In this document: in pieces, positions 1 to 6,982 of the stretch
Layout: each line of letters starts with the position of its first letter
Numbering within the stretch: position 1 is the first letter of the stretch
From: Cystobacter fuscus
GTDB lineage: Bacteria; Myxococcota; Myxococcia; Myxococcales; Myxococcaceae
Length of the DNA stretch: 64,000 nt
Assembly (NCBI RefSeq): GCF_002305875.1
Contig: NZ_CP022098.1
Location: 8,742,001 to 8,806,000 of the forward strand
Direction: 5' to 3'
Notes under the pieces: model-generated
Told to the model about the DNA's origin: nothing
Seen by the model: only the letters and a program-made list of their open reading frames with translations
Database searches by the model: none
Program-made: the position numbers and the translations under genes

Positions 1-1974
1 CACCTTGGCGGTGCCGATGGTGAGGAACACCTTCTTGATGAAGGGGAAGGGATCGAAGTCCTTGTCCGCCGCGTACGCGCCCATCACGTTGCGCAGGAAC
101 ATCATGGTGCCGCCACCGCCGGGGATGAGGCCCACGCCCACCTCGACGAGGCCCATGTACAGCTCGCTCGAGGCCTGGATGGCGTTGCCGCCCAGGGCCA
201 CCTCGGCGCCGCCGCCGAGCGTCAGGTTGAAGGGCGCCGTCACCACGGGCACCGGGCTGTAGCGCATGCGCTGGTTGGCCGTCTGGAGCGCGCCCGCCAT
301 CTTGCGCAGCGTCTCGAACTCGCCGGCCTTGGCCGCCCACAGCATGGAGAAGATGTTGGCGCCGGCGGAGAAGTTGCCGCCGTCGTTGCCCACCACCAGG
401 CCGCGGAAGTTCTTCTCCGTCTCATCGAGCGCGGTGTTCATCATCTCGATGATGCCGTCGTCGATGGAGTTCATCTTCGAGTGGAACTCGAGCAGCGTCA
501 CGCCATCGCCCATGTCCCAGAGGCTGGCGCTGTCGTTGCCGGAGATCTTCTTGTTGCCGCGCTTGAGGTACTCCACGCGCAGGGTGCGCGGGTTCTGCGC
601 CACGGTCTTCACGGACTTGCTGGGGATGTCCCAGTAGGTGTCCTTGCCGTTCTCCACGCCGTAGAAGGACGTGCGACCCGCGGCCAGCATCTCCTCCACC
701 CACGCGGCGGGCTTGAGGCCCAGCTCCTTCATGCGCTCCACGCCCTGCTTCACGCCGAAGGCATCCCAGGTCTCGAAGGGCCCCAGGTCCCAGCCGAAGC
801 CCCAGCGCATGGCGCCGTCCACGTTGACCACGTCGTCGGCGATCTCCGGAATGCGGCGGCTCGCGTAGGCGAGCGTGTCCAGCGTGACGCGCTCGGCGAA
901 CTTCGCCGCCTTGTCCTGGCCGCGCATCACCGTGGCCACGCGCTCGCGCACGTCCTCCACGTCCTTGGCCGCGCCCAGCGACTCGTAGCGCACCTTGCCC
1001 TGGGGCCGGTACTCGAACGTCTTCAGGTCCAGCGCGAGGATGTCCTTGCCGCCCGAGGCGCGATCCTTCTTGTAGAAGCCGCCGCCGGTCTTGTCGCCCA
1101 GCATCCCCTTCTCCACCATCTTCTTGAGGAAGTCGGGGGCGGCGAACACCTCGCGCTCTTCATCGTGCGCGAGCGTGTCGTAACAGTTCTTGGCCACGTG
1201 GCTGAAGGTGTCCAGGCCCACGATGTCCGCGGTGCGGAACACGGCCGACTTGGGGCGGCCCATGGCGGGGCCGAAGATCTTGTCCACCTCCTCGATGGAC
1301 AGCTCCGCCTTCTGCATGTCCGCCAGCACCCGCATCATCCCGTAGGTGCCGATGCGGTTGGCGATGAAGTTGGTGGTGTCCTTGCCGTACACCACGCCCT
1401 TGCCGAGCACCTCCTCGCCGAACTGGTGGATCGTCTTCATCACCTCGGGCGACGTCTCCGGGCCCGCGACGAGCTCCAACAGCTTCATGTAGCGCACGGG
1501 GTTGAAGAAGTGCGTGACGAGGAAGCGCTTGCGGAACTCGGGGCCGCGGCCCTCCAGCATGCCCTTGATGGACAGGCCCGAGGTGTTGGAGCTGATGATG
1601 GCGTCCTTGCGCGCGTGCTGCTCCACCTTGGCGAACAGGGCCTGCTTGACGGCCAGGTCCTCCTTCACCACCTCGATGACCCAGTCGCACTCGGCGATGC
1701 GCCCGATGTCGTCCTCGAGGTTGCCGATCTCCAGCGCGCCCAGCGCCTGCTCGGTGGTGATGGGGCTGGGCTTCTGCTTGCGCAGGTTCGCCAGGGCGCC
1801 CAGGGTGAACTTGTTGCGAAACGCCTTGGAGGCCGTGTCCTCGCCGGGCGCCGCCTTGGGCGGCACGATGTCCAGGAGGAGAGCGCGAACACCCGAGTTG
1901 GCCAGGTGCGCGGCGATGCCACTGCCCATCACTCCCGCGCCCAGCACTGCCACTTTGCGGATCCGCATCGTCAT
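1..1974 (-). CDS. 3-hydroxyacyl-CoA dehydrogenase / enoyl-CoA hydratase, FadN-like (3' end cut by window)
   Basis: Bifunctional fatty-acid beta-oxidation enzyme: hydrates 2-enoyl-CoA and oxidises 3-hydroxyacyl-CoA with NAD. The N-terminus carries the NAD-binding Rossmann motif (GAGVMGSGIAAHLANSG), followed by the two 3HCDH domains. A crotonase domain lies at the C-terminal side (GLIPGGGG and LGGGAE motifs). Dehydrogenase first and hydratase last is the FadN order, opposite to FadB. 658 codons are visible; FadN proteins are about 790 residues, so roughly 120 residues lie beyond base 1. ATG at 1974 is preceded by GGGAG at 9-base spacing; a second in-frame ATG is at 1968. It diverges from the aminopeptidase gene. 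A thiolase partner, if present, would be outside the window. Confidence 0.9.
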   Translation of the reverse strand, partial: MTMRIRKVAVLGAGVMGSGIAAHLANSGVRALLLDIVPPKAAPGEDTASKAFRNKFTLGALANLRKQKPSPITTEQALGALEIGNLEDDIGRIAECDWVIEVVKEDLAVKQALFAKVEQHARKDAIISSNTSGLSIKGMLEGRGPEFRKRFLVTHFFNPVRYMKLLELVAGPETSPEVMKTIHQFGEEVLGKGVVYGKDTTNFIANRIGTYGMMRVLADMQKAELSIEEVDKIFGPAMGRPKSAVFRTADIVGLDTFSHVAKNCYDTLAHDEEREVFAAPDFLKKMVEKGMLGDKTGGGFYKKDRASGGKDILALDLKTFEYRPQGKVRYESLGAAKDVEDVRERVATVMRGQDKAAKFAERVTLDTLAYASRRIPEIADDVVNVDGAMRWGFGWDLGPFETWDAFGVKQGVERMKELGLKPAAWVEEMLAAGRTSFYGVENGKDTYWDIPSKSVKTVAQNPRTLRVEYLKRGNKKISGNDSASLWDMGDGVTLLEFHSKMNSIDDGIIEMMNTALDETEKNFRGLVVGNDGGNFSAGANIFSMLWAAKAGEFETLRKMAGALQTANQRMRYSPVPVVTAPFNLTLGGGAEVALGGNAIQASSELYMGLVEVGVGLIPGGGGTMMFLRNVMGAYAADKDFDPFPFIKKVFLTIGTAKV

Positions 1975-2091
1975 CGAATGAGGCTCCCAATCAGGAAAAA
2001 GGAATGGCGGGAGACATCGCGCCGGTTGATTCAAAAGTCAATCGCCTGTTGAGGTCCCCTCTGTGGAGGCGTGGAGGGTAAGGTGCGCCCC

Positions 2092-3846
2092 ATGGCCCGA
2101 CGCGATCCGCACTCGTACAGCGATGACACCCAACCCGAGACCGAGCGCCTCACCTGGAAGGCGCGCGTGGACTTCCAGAGCCGGCAGCTTCATGCCGAGG
2201 CGACCCTCACGCTCAAGGAGGCGTCCGCGGGGCCGTTGGACCTGGACACCCGGGAGCTGGAGGTGGAGTCGGTGGTGGATGGAGAGGGCCGACCCCTGTC
2301 GTTTCTCGTGTCACCTGCGGAACCCATCCTGGGCAGCCGCCTGCGTGTGGAGCTGCGTCCGGGAGTGAAGCAACTGACGGTGCGCTACCGCACCTCGCCC
2401 GGAGCGAGCGCGCTGCAGTGGCTCACGCCCGCGCAGACGGCGGGAGGCCAGGCGCCGTACCTCTTCAGCCAGTGCCAGGCCATCCACGCGCGCTCGGTGG
2501 TGCCGCTGCAGGACACGCCGCGGCTGCGCATTCGCTACGAGGCGGAGCTCACCGTGCCCCGCGAGCTGAGGGCGGTGATGGCCGCGGGCTTCGTCGGGCG
2601 AGAGGAAAGGGGGGAGGAGGCGGTGGAGCGCTACGAGATGCCCCAGCCCATTCCGCCCTACCTGCTGGCGTTCGCGGTGGGACGACTCGCCTCCAAGGAG
2701 CTGGGGCCGCGCTCGCGCGTGTGGGCCGAGCCCGAGGTGATCGAGCGCGCCGCCGCCGAGTTCGAGGACGTGGACGCCATGCTGCGCGCGGCCGAGGCGC
2801 TCTTCGGCCCGTATGACTGGGAGCGGTTCGATCTGCTGACGATGCCGCCCTCGTTTCCCTACGGCGGCATGGAGAACCCGCGCCTGACCTTCCTCACCCC
2901 CACCCTGCTCGCCGGGGACAAGAGCCTGGTATCGGTGGTGGCGCACGAGCTGGCGCACTCGTGGACGGGCAACCTCGTCACCAACGCGTCCGCCGAGCAC
3001 TTCTGGCTCAACGAGGGCTTCACCGTCTTCGCCGAGCGGCGCATCGTGGAGGCGCTCTACGGCAAGGACGTGGCGGCGCTGCACGCCACCCTGGGGCGGG
3101 GCTCGCTGGAGGAGACGATCCAGCACTTCAAGGAGCACCCGCAGCTCACGTGCCTGCGCACCCACCTGACGGGCGTGGATCCGGACGAGGCCTTCTCACT
3201 CGTGCCGTACGAGAAGGGCTACCTCTTCCTGCGCGCCCTGGAGGACGCGGTGGGCCGCGACGCCTTCGACGGCTTCCTGCGCGACTACCTCCAGGCGCAC
3301 CGCTTCCAGGCGCTCACCACCGAGGAGTTCACCACCTTCGTGGAGCGGCGCCTGCCGGGCGCGCTGGCGAAGGTGGACGCCGAGGCCTACCTGAGCAAGC
3401 CGGGCATCCCCCCGGGCGCGCCCACGGCCCACTCCGAGCGGCTCGCGGCCCTGGCCCGCTTCACGGGACAGGTGCCCTCCACCGAGGACGTGAAGGACTG
3501 GACCCCGGCCGAGTGGCATCTCTACATCGATCGGTTGCCCGCGCGGACGCCGCACAAGACGCTGCGCGAGCTGGACGAGCGCTTCCACCTCACCCGGAGC
3601 GGCAACGCGGAGGTGCTGGTGGCGTGGCTGACGGTGGCGCTGCGCTCGGGCTGGGAGCCCGCCTGGGAGCGCGCCGCGGCCTTCCTCGGCGAGGTGGGCC
3701 GGATGAAGTACCTCAAGCCCCTCTATGGCGCGCTGGTGACGAGCCCCGAGGGCAAGGTGCGCGCGCGGCGGCTCTTCCAGGACTACGCCAAGCGCTATCA
3801 CCCCATCGCCCGGGCGGCGGTCGAGTCCATTCTCCAGCGCGCCTGA
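2092..3846 (+). CDS. M1 family zinc aminopeptidase (LTA4H/ERAP-like)
   Basis: 584-residue gluzincin that removes N-terminal residues from peptides. The substrate-binding GGMEN motif (about residue 263) is followed by HELAH (H285, E286, H289) and NEG with E308, the expected HEXXH-X18-E zinc site. A helical C-terminal region of about 170 residues resembles the leukotriene-A4-hydrolase-type tail and is shorter than in PepN. No signal peptide is seen, so it is probably cytoplasmic. ATG 2092 is preferred because it begins the conserved domain directly; an in-frame GTG at 2071 would add seven residues. Followed by a gene-free stretch, so probably monocistronic. The specific peptide preference cannot be read from sequence. 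Confidence 0.93.
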   Translation: MARRDPHSYSDDTQPETERLTWKARVDFQSRQLHAEATLTLKEASAGPLDLDTRELEVESVVDGEGRPLSFLVSPAEPILGSRLRVELRPGVKQLTVRYRTSPGASALQWLTPAQTAGGQAPYLFSQCQAIHARSVVPLQDTPRLRIRYEAELTVPRELRAVMAAGFVGREERGEEAVERYEMPQPIPPYLLAFAVGRLASKELGPRSRVWAEPEVIERAAAEFEDVDAMLRAAEALFGPYDWERFDLLTMPPSFPYGGMENPRLTFLTPTLLAGDKSLVSVVAHELAHSWTGNLVTNASAEHFWLNEGFTVFAERRIVEALYGKDVAALHATLGRGSLEETIQHFKEHPQLTCLRTHLTGVDPDEAFSLVPYEKGYLFLRALEDAVGRDAFDGFLRDYLQAHRFQALTTEEFTTFVERRLPGALAKVDAEAYLSKPGIPPGAPTAHSERLAALARFTGQVPSTEDVKDWTPAEWHLYIDRLPARTPHKTLRELDERFHLTRSGNAEVLVAWLTVALRSGWEPAWERAAAFLGEVGRMKYLKPLYGALVTSPEGKVRARRLFQDYAKRYHPIARAAVESILQRA

Positions 3847-4087
3847 ATCGCGACGTCGGAAACCGAGCGTGTACATGCCGAGCCGCGCGCGGGACTGCAG
3901 GGTGGGTCGCGAGCAATTGGCCCACCTCATTCACCGTCTGAGCTGGTGAACAGTGACGCGTGGCTTTCTCCCCCCCCACGTCAACGCCCATTGGAAGACG
4001 CTTCATCGGGAGAGGGCTGCCGGAGCCAGGCATTCGCACGGAGCCGAAAACGTTTCCTACCTATCGCCATCTGACGGATGACGTTGT

Positions 4088-4118
4088 CGGTATACCGCCC
4101 GACCTATAGGGTGTACCG
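4088..4118. promoter_or_regulatory. Two operator-like near-palindromes 21 bases apart
   Basis: CGGTATACCG at 4088-4097 is a perfect 10-base palindrome. GGGTGTACCG at 4109-4118 matches it at 8 of 10 positions and starts exactly 21 bases later, two helical turns, so a dimeric regulator could bind both on one DNA face. The outer arms GTATACC and GGTGTAC also form an imperfect inverted repeat. Binding is inferred from geometry only; no regulator is identified. Confidence 0.3.
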
Positions 4119-4200
4119 CGTCGGTCCGTAGATCAACGCGGACGGAACGGGTGGTCGGCGACCAGTCGGTGGGGGGAGATTGATCTGAACCTTTGTACAG

Positions 4201-4233
<33 letters not shown>

Positions 4234-4286
4234 CAACGCCTTAACTACTTGATATTACTGGGGATTTTTCGCAAGGAAACCAAGGC

Positions 4287-4853
4287 ATGGTTGGGAATGA
4301 TGATACTCACCCCATGGGTAGCCGCGCGGCCAGACCCTCTCGTGTCGGTGATGGAGGGGGCATAAGGCTGTTGGCGTTGCTGAGCGCCGCGATGGTGGCT
4401 TGCACCAGTTGCGGCCATGCACGGCCGAGCCGGGACCTGAATGCCCGGACCTACGTCATTGATGAGGACGCGAGCAACGTTGGCATTGCACTCGGGACGG
4501 GGGGCTCCGGGTACGACTGCGATGACGAACTCAAGAAATGCTTCACCCGCTGCTGGGAGTCCACCAAGCAGCCCTACCCGCACGTCGAACACAACGAGTG
4601 GTACTACGAGCACTGCACGAGGGAGTGCCGCAAGCAATACATGCAGTGCGTCGACGAGAAGGAGAAGGAGGAAGCGGAGCGGGTGAAGAAACGCCCTCCG
4701 CTCGAGTTCTCCAGTTTCGACGAGGCGCGAAACTGGATTCGGGCGCACAAGACCGAGGTCGCATTCGGGACCGTCGTCATCGTCGCAGGCACCGCCTTCA
4801 TTCTCGCCACTGGCGGAGGCGGCACACTGATTCTCGCCCCCCTCGTACTCTAG
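4287..4853 (+). CDS. Cysteine-rich putative lipoprotein, toxin-delivery-like, no toxic domain
   Basis: 188 residues, function not recognised with certainty. A hydrophobic segment (residues about 26-37) ends in AMVAC, a fair lipobox, so outer-membrane anchoring is likely. Residues about 70-120 carry a C-x-n-C-F-T-R-C / C-T-R-E-C / Q-C-V pattern, probably disulfide-bonded in the periplasm. A charged stretch follows, then a hydrophobic glycine-rich C-terminal segment ending in APLVL. It resembles the delivery half of myxobacterial exchanged lipoprotein toxins, which normally continue into a variable toxic domain; here the protein stops at that point. This resemblance is inference. ATG 4287 follows an AAGGA-type site; in-frame ATG 4314 is possible. 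GC is lower than in neighbours, suggesting acquisition. Probably cotranscribed with the next gene. Confidence 0.6.
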   Translation: MVGNDDTHPMGSRAARPSRVGDGGGIRLLALLSAAMVACTSCGHARPSRDLNARTYVIDEDASNVGIALGTGGSGYDCDDELKKCFTRCWESTKQPYPHVEHNEWYYEHCTRECRKQYMQCVDEKEKEEAERVKKRPPLEFSSFDEARNWIRAHKTEVAFGTVVIVAGTAFILATGGGGTLILAPLVL

Positions 4854-4866
4854 GCCCTCGCTCACA

Positions 4867-5259
4867 ATGACCTATAACAAGAACTTCGATGCCGATGCTG
4901 TCCTCCGAACCATGGAGGCCATGAGCAAACACCACTCCAAGGGGACACCAGAGGACGAGGCACTTCGGACCTGTGCGGCCGCGCTGCTCTTCGTCCGCGA
5001 CGAACTCAAACAACTCGGAGAGTTTCGCGAATTTTTTCGCAAAATCACAACCCCGGCAATCGATGGTGTCCAGGTCGCGCACACGTTCGCCTCGCGACAA
5101 GAGGCGGACGCGTGGCTCGCGAGTGGAACCGCGAAAGATGGTCAGCTCGTCAGGGTTGCCGGCCAGGGTTTCACGGTGGTGGACCATGGGCCGAAGGGGC
5201 TGAAACTCGTCCGAATACCGCTACCGGAAGAACTGCCACCTCACAAGCCAGGGCATTAG
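4867..5259 (+). CDS. Small soluble protein of unknown function, possible immunity partner
   Basis: 130 residues, no signal peptide or membrane segment, family not recognised. It starts 13 bases after the lipoprotein gene, so the two very likely share a transcript. The N-terminal half is predicted helical and charged (residues 10-60). The second half contains an alternating segment with GQLVRVAGQGF and GLKLVRIPLP, likely beta strands. Position directly behind a putative toxin-delivery lipoprotein, small size and cytoplasmic character suggest an immunity or chaperone role, but nothing in the sequence proves it. A hairpin terminator follows at 5269. Confidence 0.55.
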   Translation: MTYNKNFDADAVLRTMEAMSKHHSKGTPEDEALRTCAAALLFVRDELKQLGEFREFFRKITTPAIDGVQVAHTFASRQEADAWLASGTAKDGQLVRVAGQGFTVVDHGPKGLKLVRIPLPEELPPHKPGH

Positions 5260-5268
5260 TCCATGACC

Positions 5269-5322
5269 TGCCGGTCCCCTCACCGCCCGTGCACCACATG
5301 TGCACGAGCGGGAGGACCGGCA
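5269..5322. terminator. Convergent hairpin terminator
   Basis: Outer stem TGCCGGTCC (5269-5277) pairs perfectly with GGACCGGCA (5314-5322). An inner 12-base arm at 5283-5294 pairs with 5300-5311 with one mismatch around a CACAT loop. It lies between the ends of two converging genes and could stop transcription from either side. There is no long T-run. Confidence 0.7.
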
Positions 5323-5372
5323 AGTGACAACCCTTCAGAAGAGCAACGGAGCGCTGGGCGCGCTCCGAGCGG

Positions 5373-6710
5373 CTACCGCCACTGGTAGGCGCGCACCCAG
5401 TCGACTTCCATCGTCTGGGGCGTGTTGCGGATGAGGTCCGCCGTGGACTGCGGCACGCCGGGGTACGGGTAGGTGGCGCCATTGACGCCCTGCGGATAGC
5501 TGCCACCCACCGCCAGGTTGAGGATGATGTAGTACGGCTTGTCATACACCCAGTTGCCGTACCGGGTGACCTCCGACTTCGGCGTGGTCTTCACCAACAC
5601 GTCGTCGATGTACCACTTGATGTCCGTGGGGGAGTACTCGGTGCGGTACACGTGCCAGTTGCTCACGGAGGAGTTCGGGTAGAAGCGGCTGTTGATGGGC
5701 GTGTTACCCGAGTAGCCGGGGCCATGCAGCGCGCCCGACGTCCAGTCGCTGTAGCCCACGTTCTCCAGGATGTCGAGCTCACCGCACGCGGGCCAACCCA
5801 CCGTATTGATGTCATTGCCGAGCAACCAGAACGCCGGCCACAGCCCGGGACCCACCGGCAGCTTGATGCGCGCCTCGATGCGGCCGTGCGAGAACTCGCG
5901 CTTGCCCGCGCTCTCCAGACGGCCCGAGGTGTACGGGTAGCCATTGGTCGGCTTGTAGCGGGCGATGAGCTTGAGGGTGCCGTTGCTGACCTGCACGTTC
6001 TCCGACGAGGTCGTGTACTGCTGCTGCTCGTTGTTCACGTGGACGTCGGTGACATAGGCCCAGTTGGACGTGTTGATGCTGGTGCCGTCGAACTCGTCGC
6101 TCCAGATCTGCACCCAGTTGCCGCCCGGGTTGCCGCCACCGCCCACGGCGGCCCACGTGAAGGACTCCCAGCACCCGGCCGAGGCCGCGCGGCTGGCGAC
6201 CAGCGGTCCCGCGGCGCCCTGGTTCAGATCCGAGGTCACGAACAGGCCATTGCTCCGGGCCTTCAGGCCGATGGAGCCATTGCCATAATCCACCCACTGG
6301 AAGTGCTCCCAGTCACCCGGGCTCGCGCGGTTGGCCACGAGCTTGCCGCCCAGGTTCGTGTCCGCCGACACGTACAGGCCCGTCTCGGCCACGCGCAGCG
6401 TGATGTAGCCGTTGCCCGCGTCGCCCACCTGGAACTGCTCCCAGCCCTCCGCGGCGGCACGGTCGGCCACCAGGGGCGCGTCCGCGCTGATGTTCTTGTC
6501 CGCCGACACGTACTTCTGGGTGGAGCACGCCTTGAGCCAGATCGTCTGGCCGATGGGCGCCGCCGCCAGCGGACGCGCCTGGGTTTCGGTGACCTGGTCA
6601 GCGGGCTCCTGCGCGGCGCCACCACAGGCTCCGGCGCCCAGCATCACGCCCCCCATCCCCACCATCAGCAACCCACGCATTCCCAGCGTCTTCCACGGTC
6701 TCGAGCTCAT
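5373..6710 (-). CDS. Secreted GH16 endo-glucanase (laminarinase-like) with fascin-like beta-trefoil
   Basis: 445-residue exported glycoside hydrolase, expected to cut beta-1,3 or mixed beta-1,3/1,4 glucans of fungal or algal prey. The leader ends in LGAGAC (C29), a lipoprotein cleavage site. Residues about 50-190 hold three repeats around YVSAD, a fascin/actin-crosslinking-like trefoil likely to bind carbohydrate. Residues about 205-445 are GH16 with the catalytic ELDILEN motif (E311 nucleophile, D313, E316 acid/base). ATG 6710 has GAGGAGT six bases upstream; a longer in-frame start lacks this. Monocistronic, converging on the 5269 terminator and divergent from a sensor kinase with a palindromic site between them. 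GH16 assignment is firm; the exact glucan is inference. Confidence 0.93.
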   Translation of the reverse strand: MSSRPWKTLGMRGLLMVGMGGVMLGAGACGGAAQEPADQVTETQARPLAAAPIGQTIWLKACSTQKYVSADKNISADAPLVADRAAAEGWEQFQVGDAGNGYITLRVAETGLYVSADTNLGGKLVANRASPGDWEHFQWVDYGNGSIGLKARSNGLFVTSDLNQGAAGPLVASRAASAGCWESFTWAAVGGGGNPGGNWVQIWSDEFDGTSINTSNWAYVTDVHVNNEQQQYTTSSENVQVSNGTLKLIARYKPTNGYPYTSGRLESAGKREFSHGRIEARIKLPVGPGLWPAFWLLGNDINTVGWPACGELDILENVGYSDWTSGALHGPGYSGNTPINSRFYPNSSVSNWHVYRTEYSPTDIKWYIDDVLVKTTPKSEVTRYGNWVYDKPYYIILNLAVGGSYPQGVNGATYPYPGVPQSTADLIRNTPQTMEVDWVRAYQWR

Positions 6711-6784
6711 TGAAACTCCTCGCAGATGTCGGGCCTGGCTCCACCTCGGCGGCCAGGGCGGGCGCAAGGTGACTTATTGGAAAA

Positions 6785-6846
6785 CCGAGGAAAACTTAAA
6801 TGAATGATAATGTCCATGAGTGGACACTTTGGAGTTTTTCCCTCGG
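6785..6846. promoter_or_regulatory. Nested dyad between GH16 and kinase genes
   Basis: TGTCCA-TGAG-TGGACA (6811-6826) is a perfect interrupted palindrome. It is framed by CCGAGGAAAAC (6785-6795) and GTTTTTCCCTCGG (6834-6846), which pair apart from two extra bases. The local sequence is AT-rich against a GC-rich genome. The site lies about 85-100 bases before the GH16 start, as expected for an operator or activator site. Confidence 0.4.
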
Positions 6847-6982
6847 AAAACTGATTTTTTGACCCGGAACGCAGCCCTGGATTCTCTCGTTTCGCTGGTC
6901 CCGAGGTCGGCAGCCCGCCTGCTCCGGAAGCGCCCCGGAAAGGCCAGGGACGAGAGGAGGGAACACGTGGGGTTGTGAATGG

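Noticed and set aside
481-2052. Long open frame on the plus strand opposite the FadN-like gene
   Set aside because: Antisense frame of a GC-rich gene; no family features, and the minus frame has clear catalytic motifs throughout.
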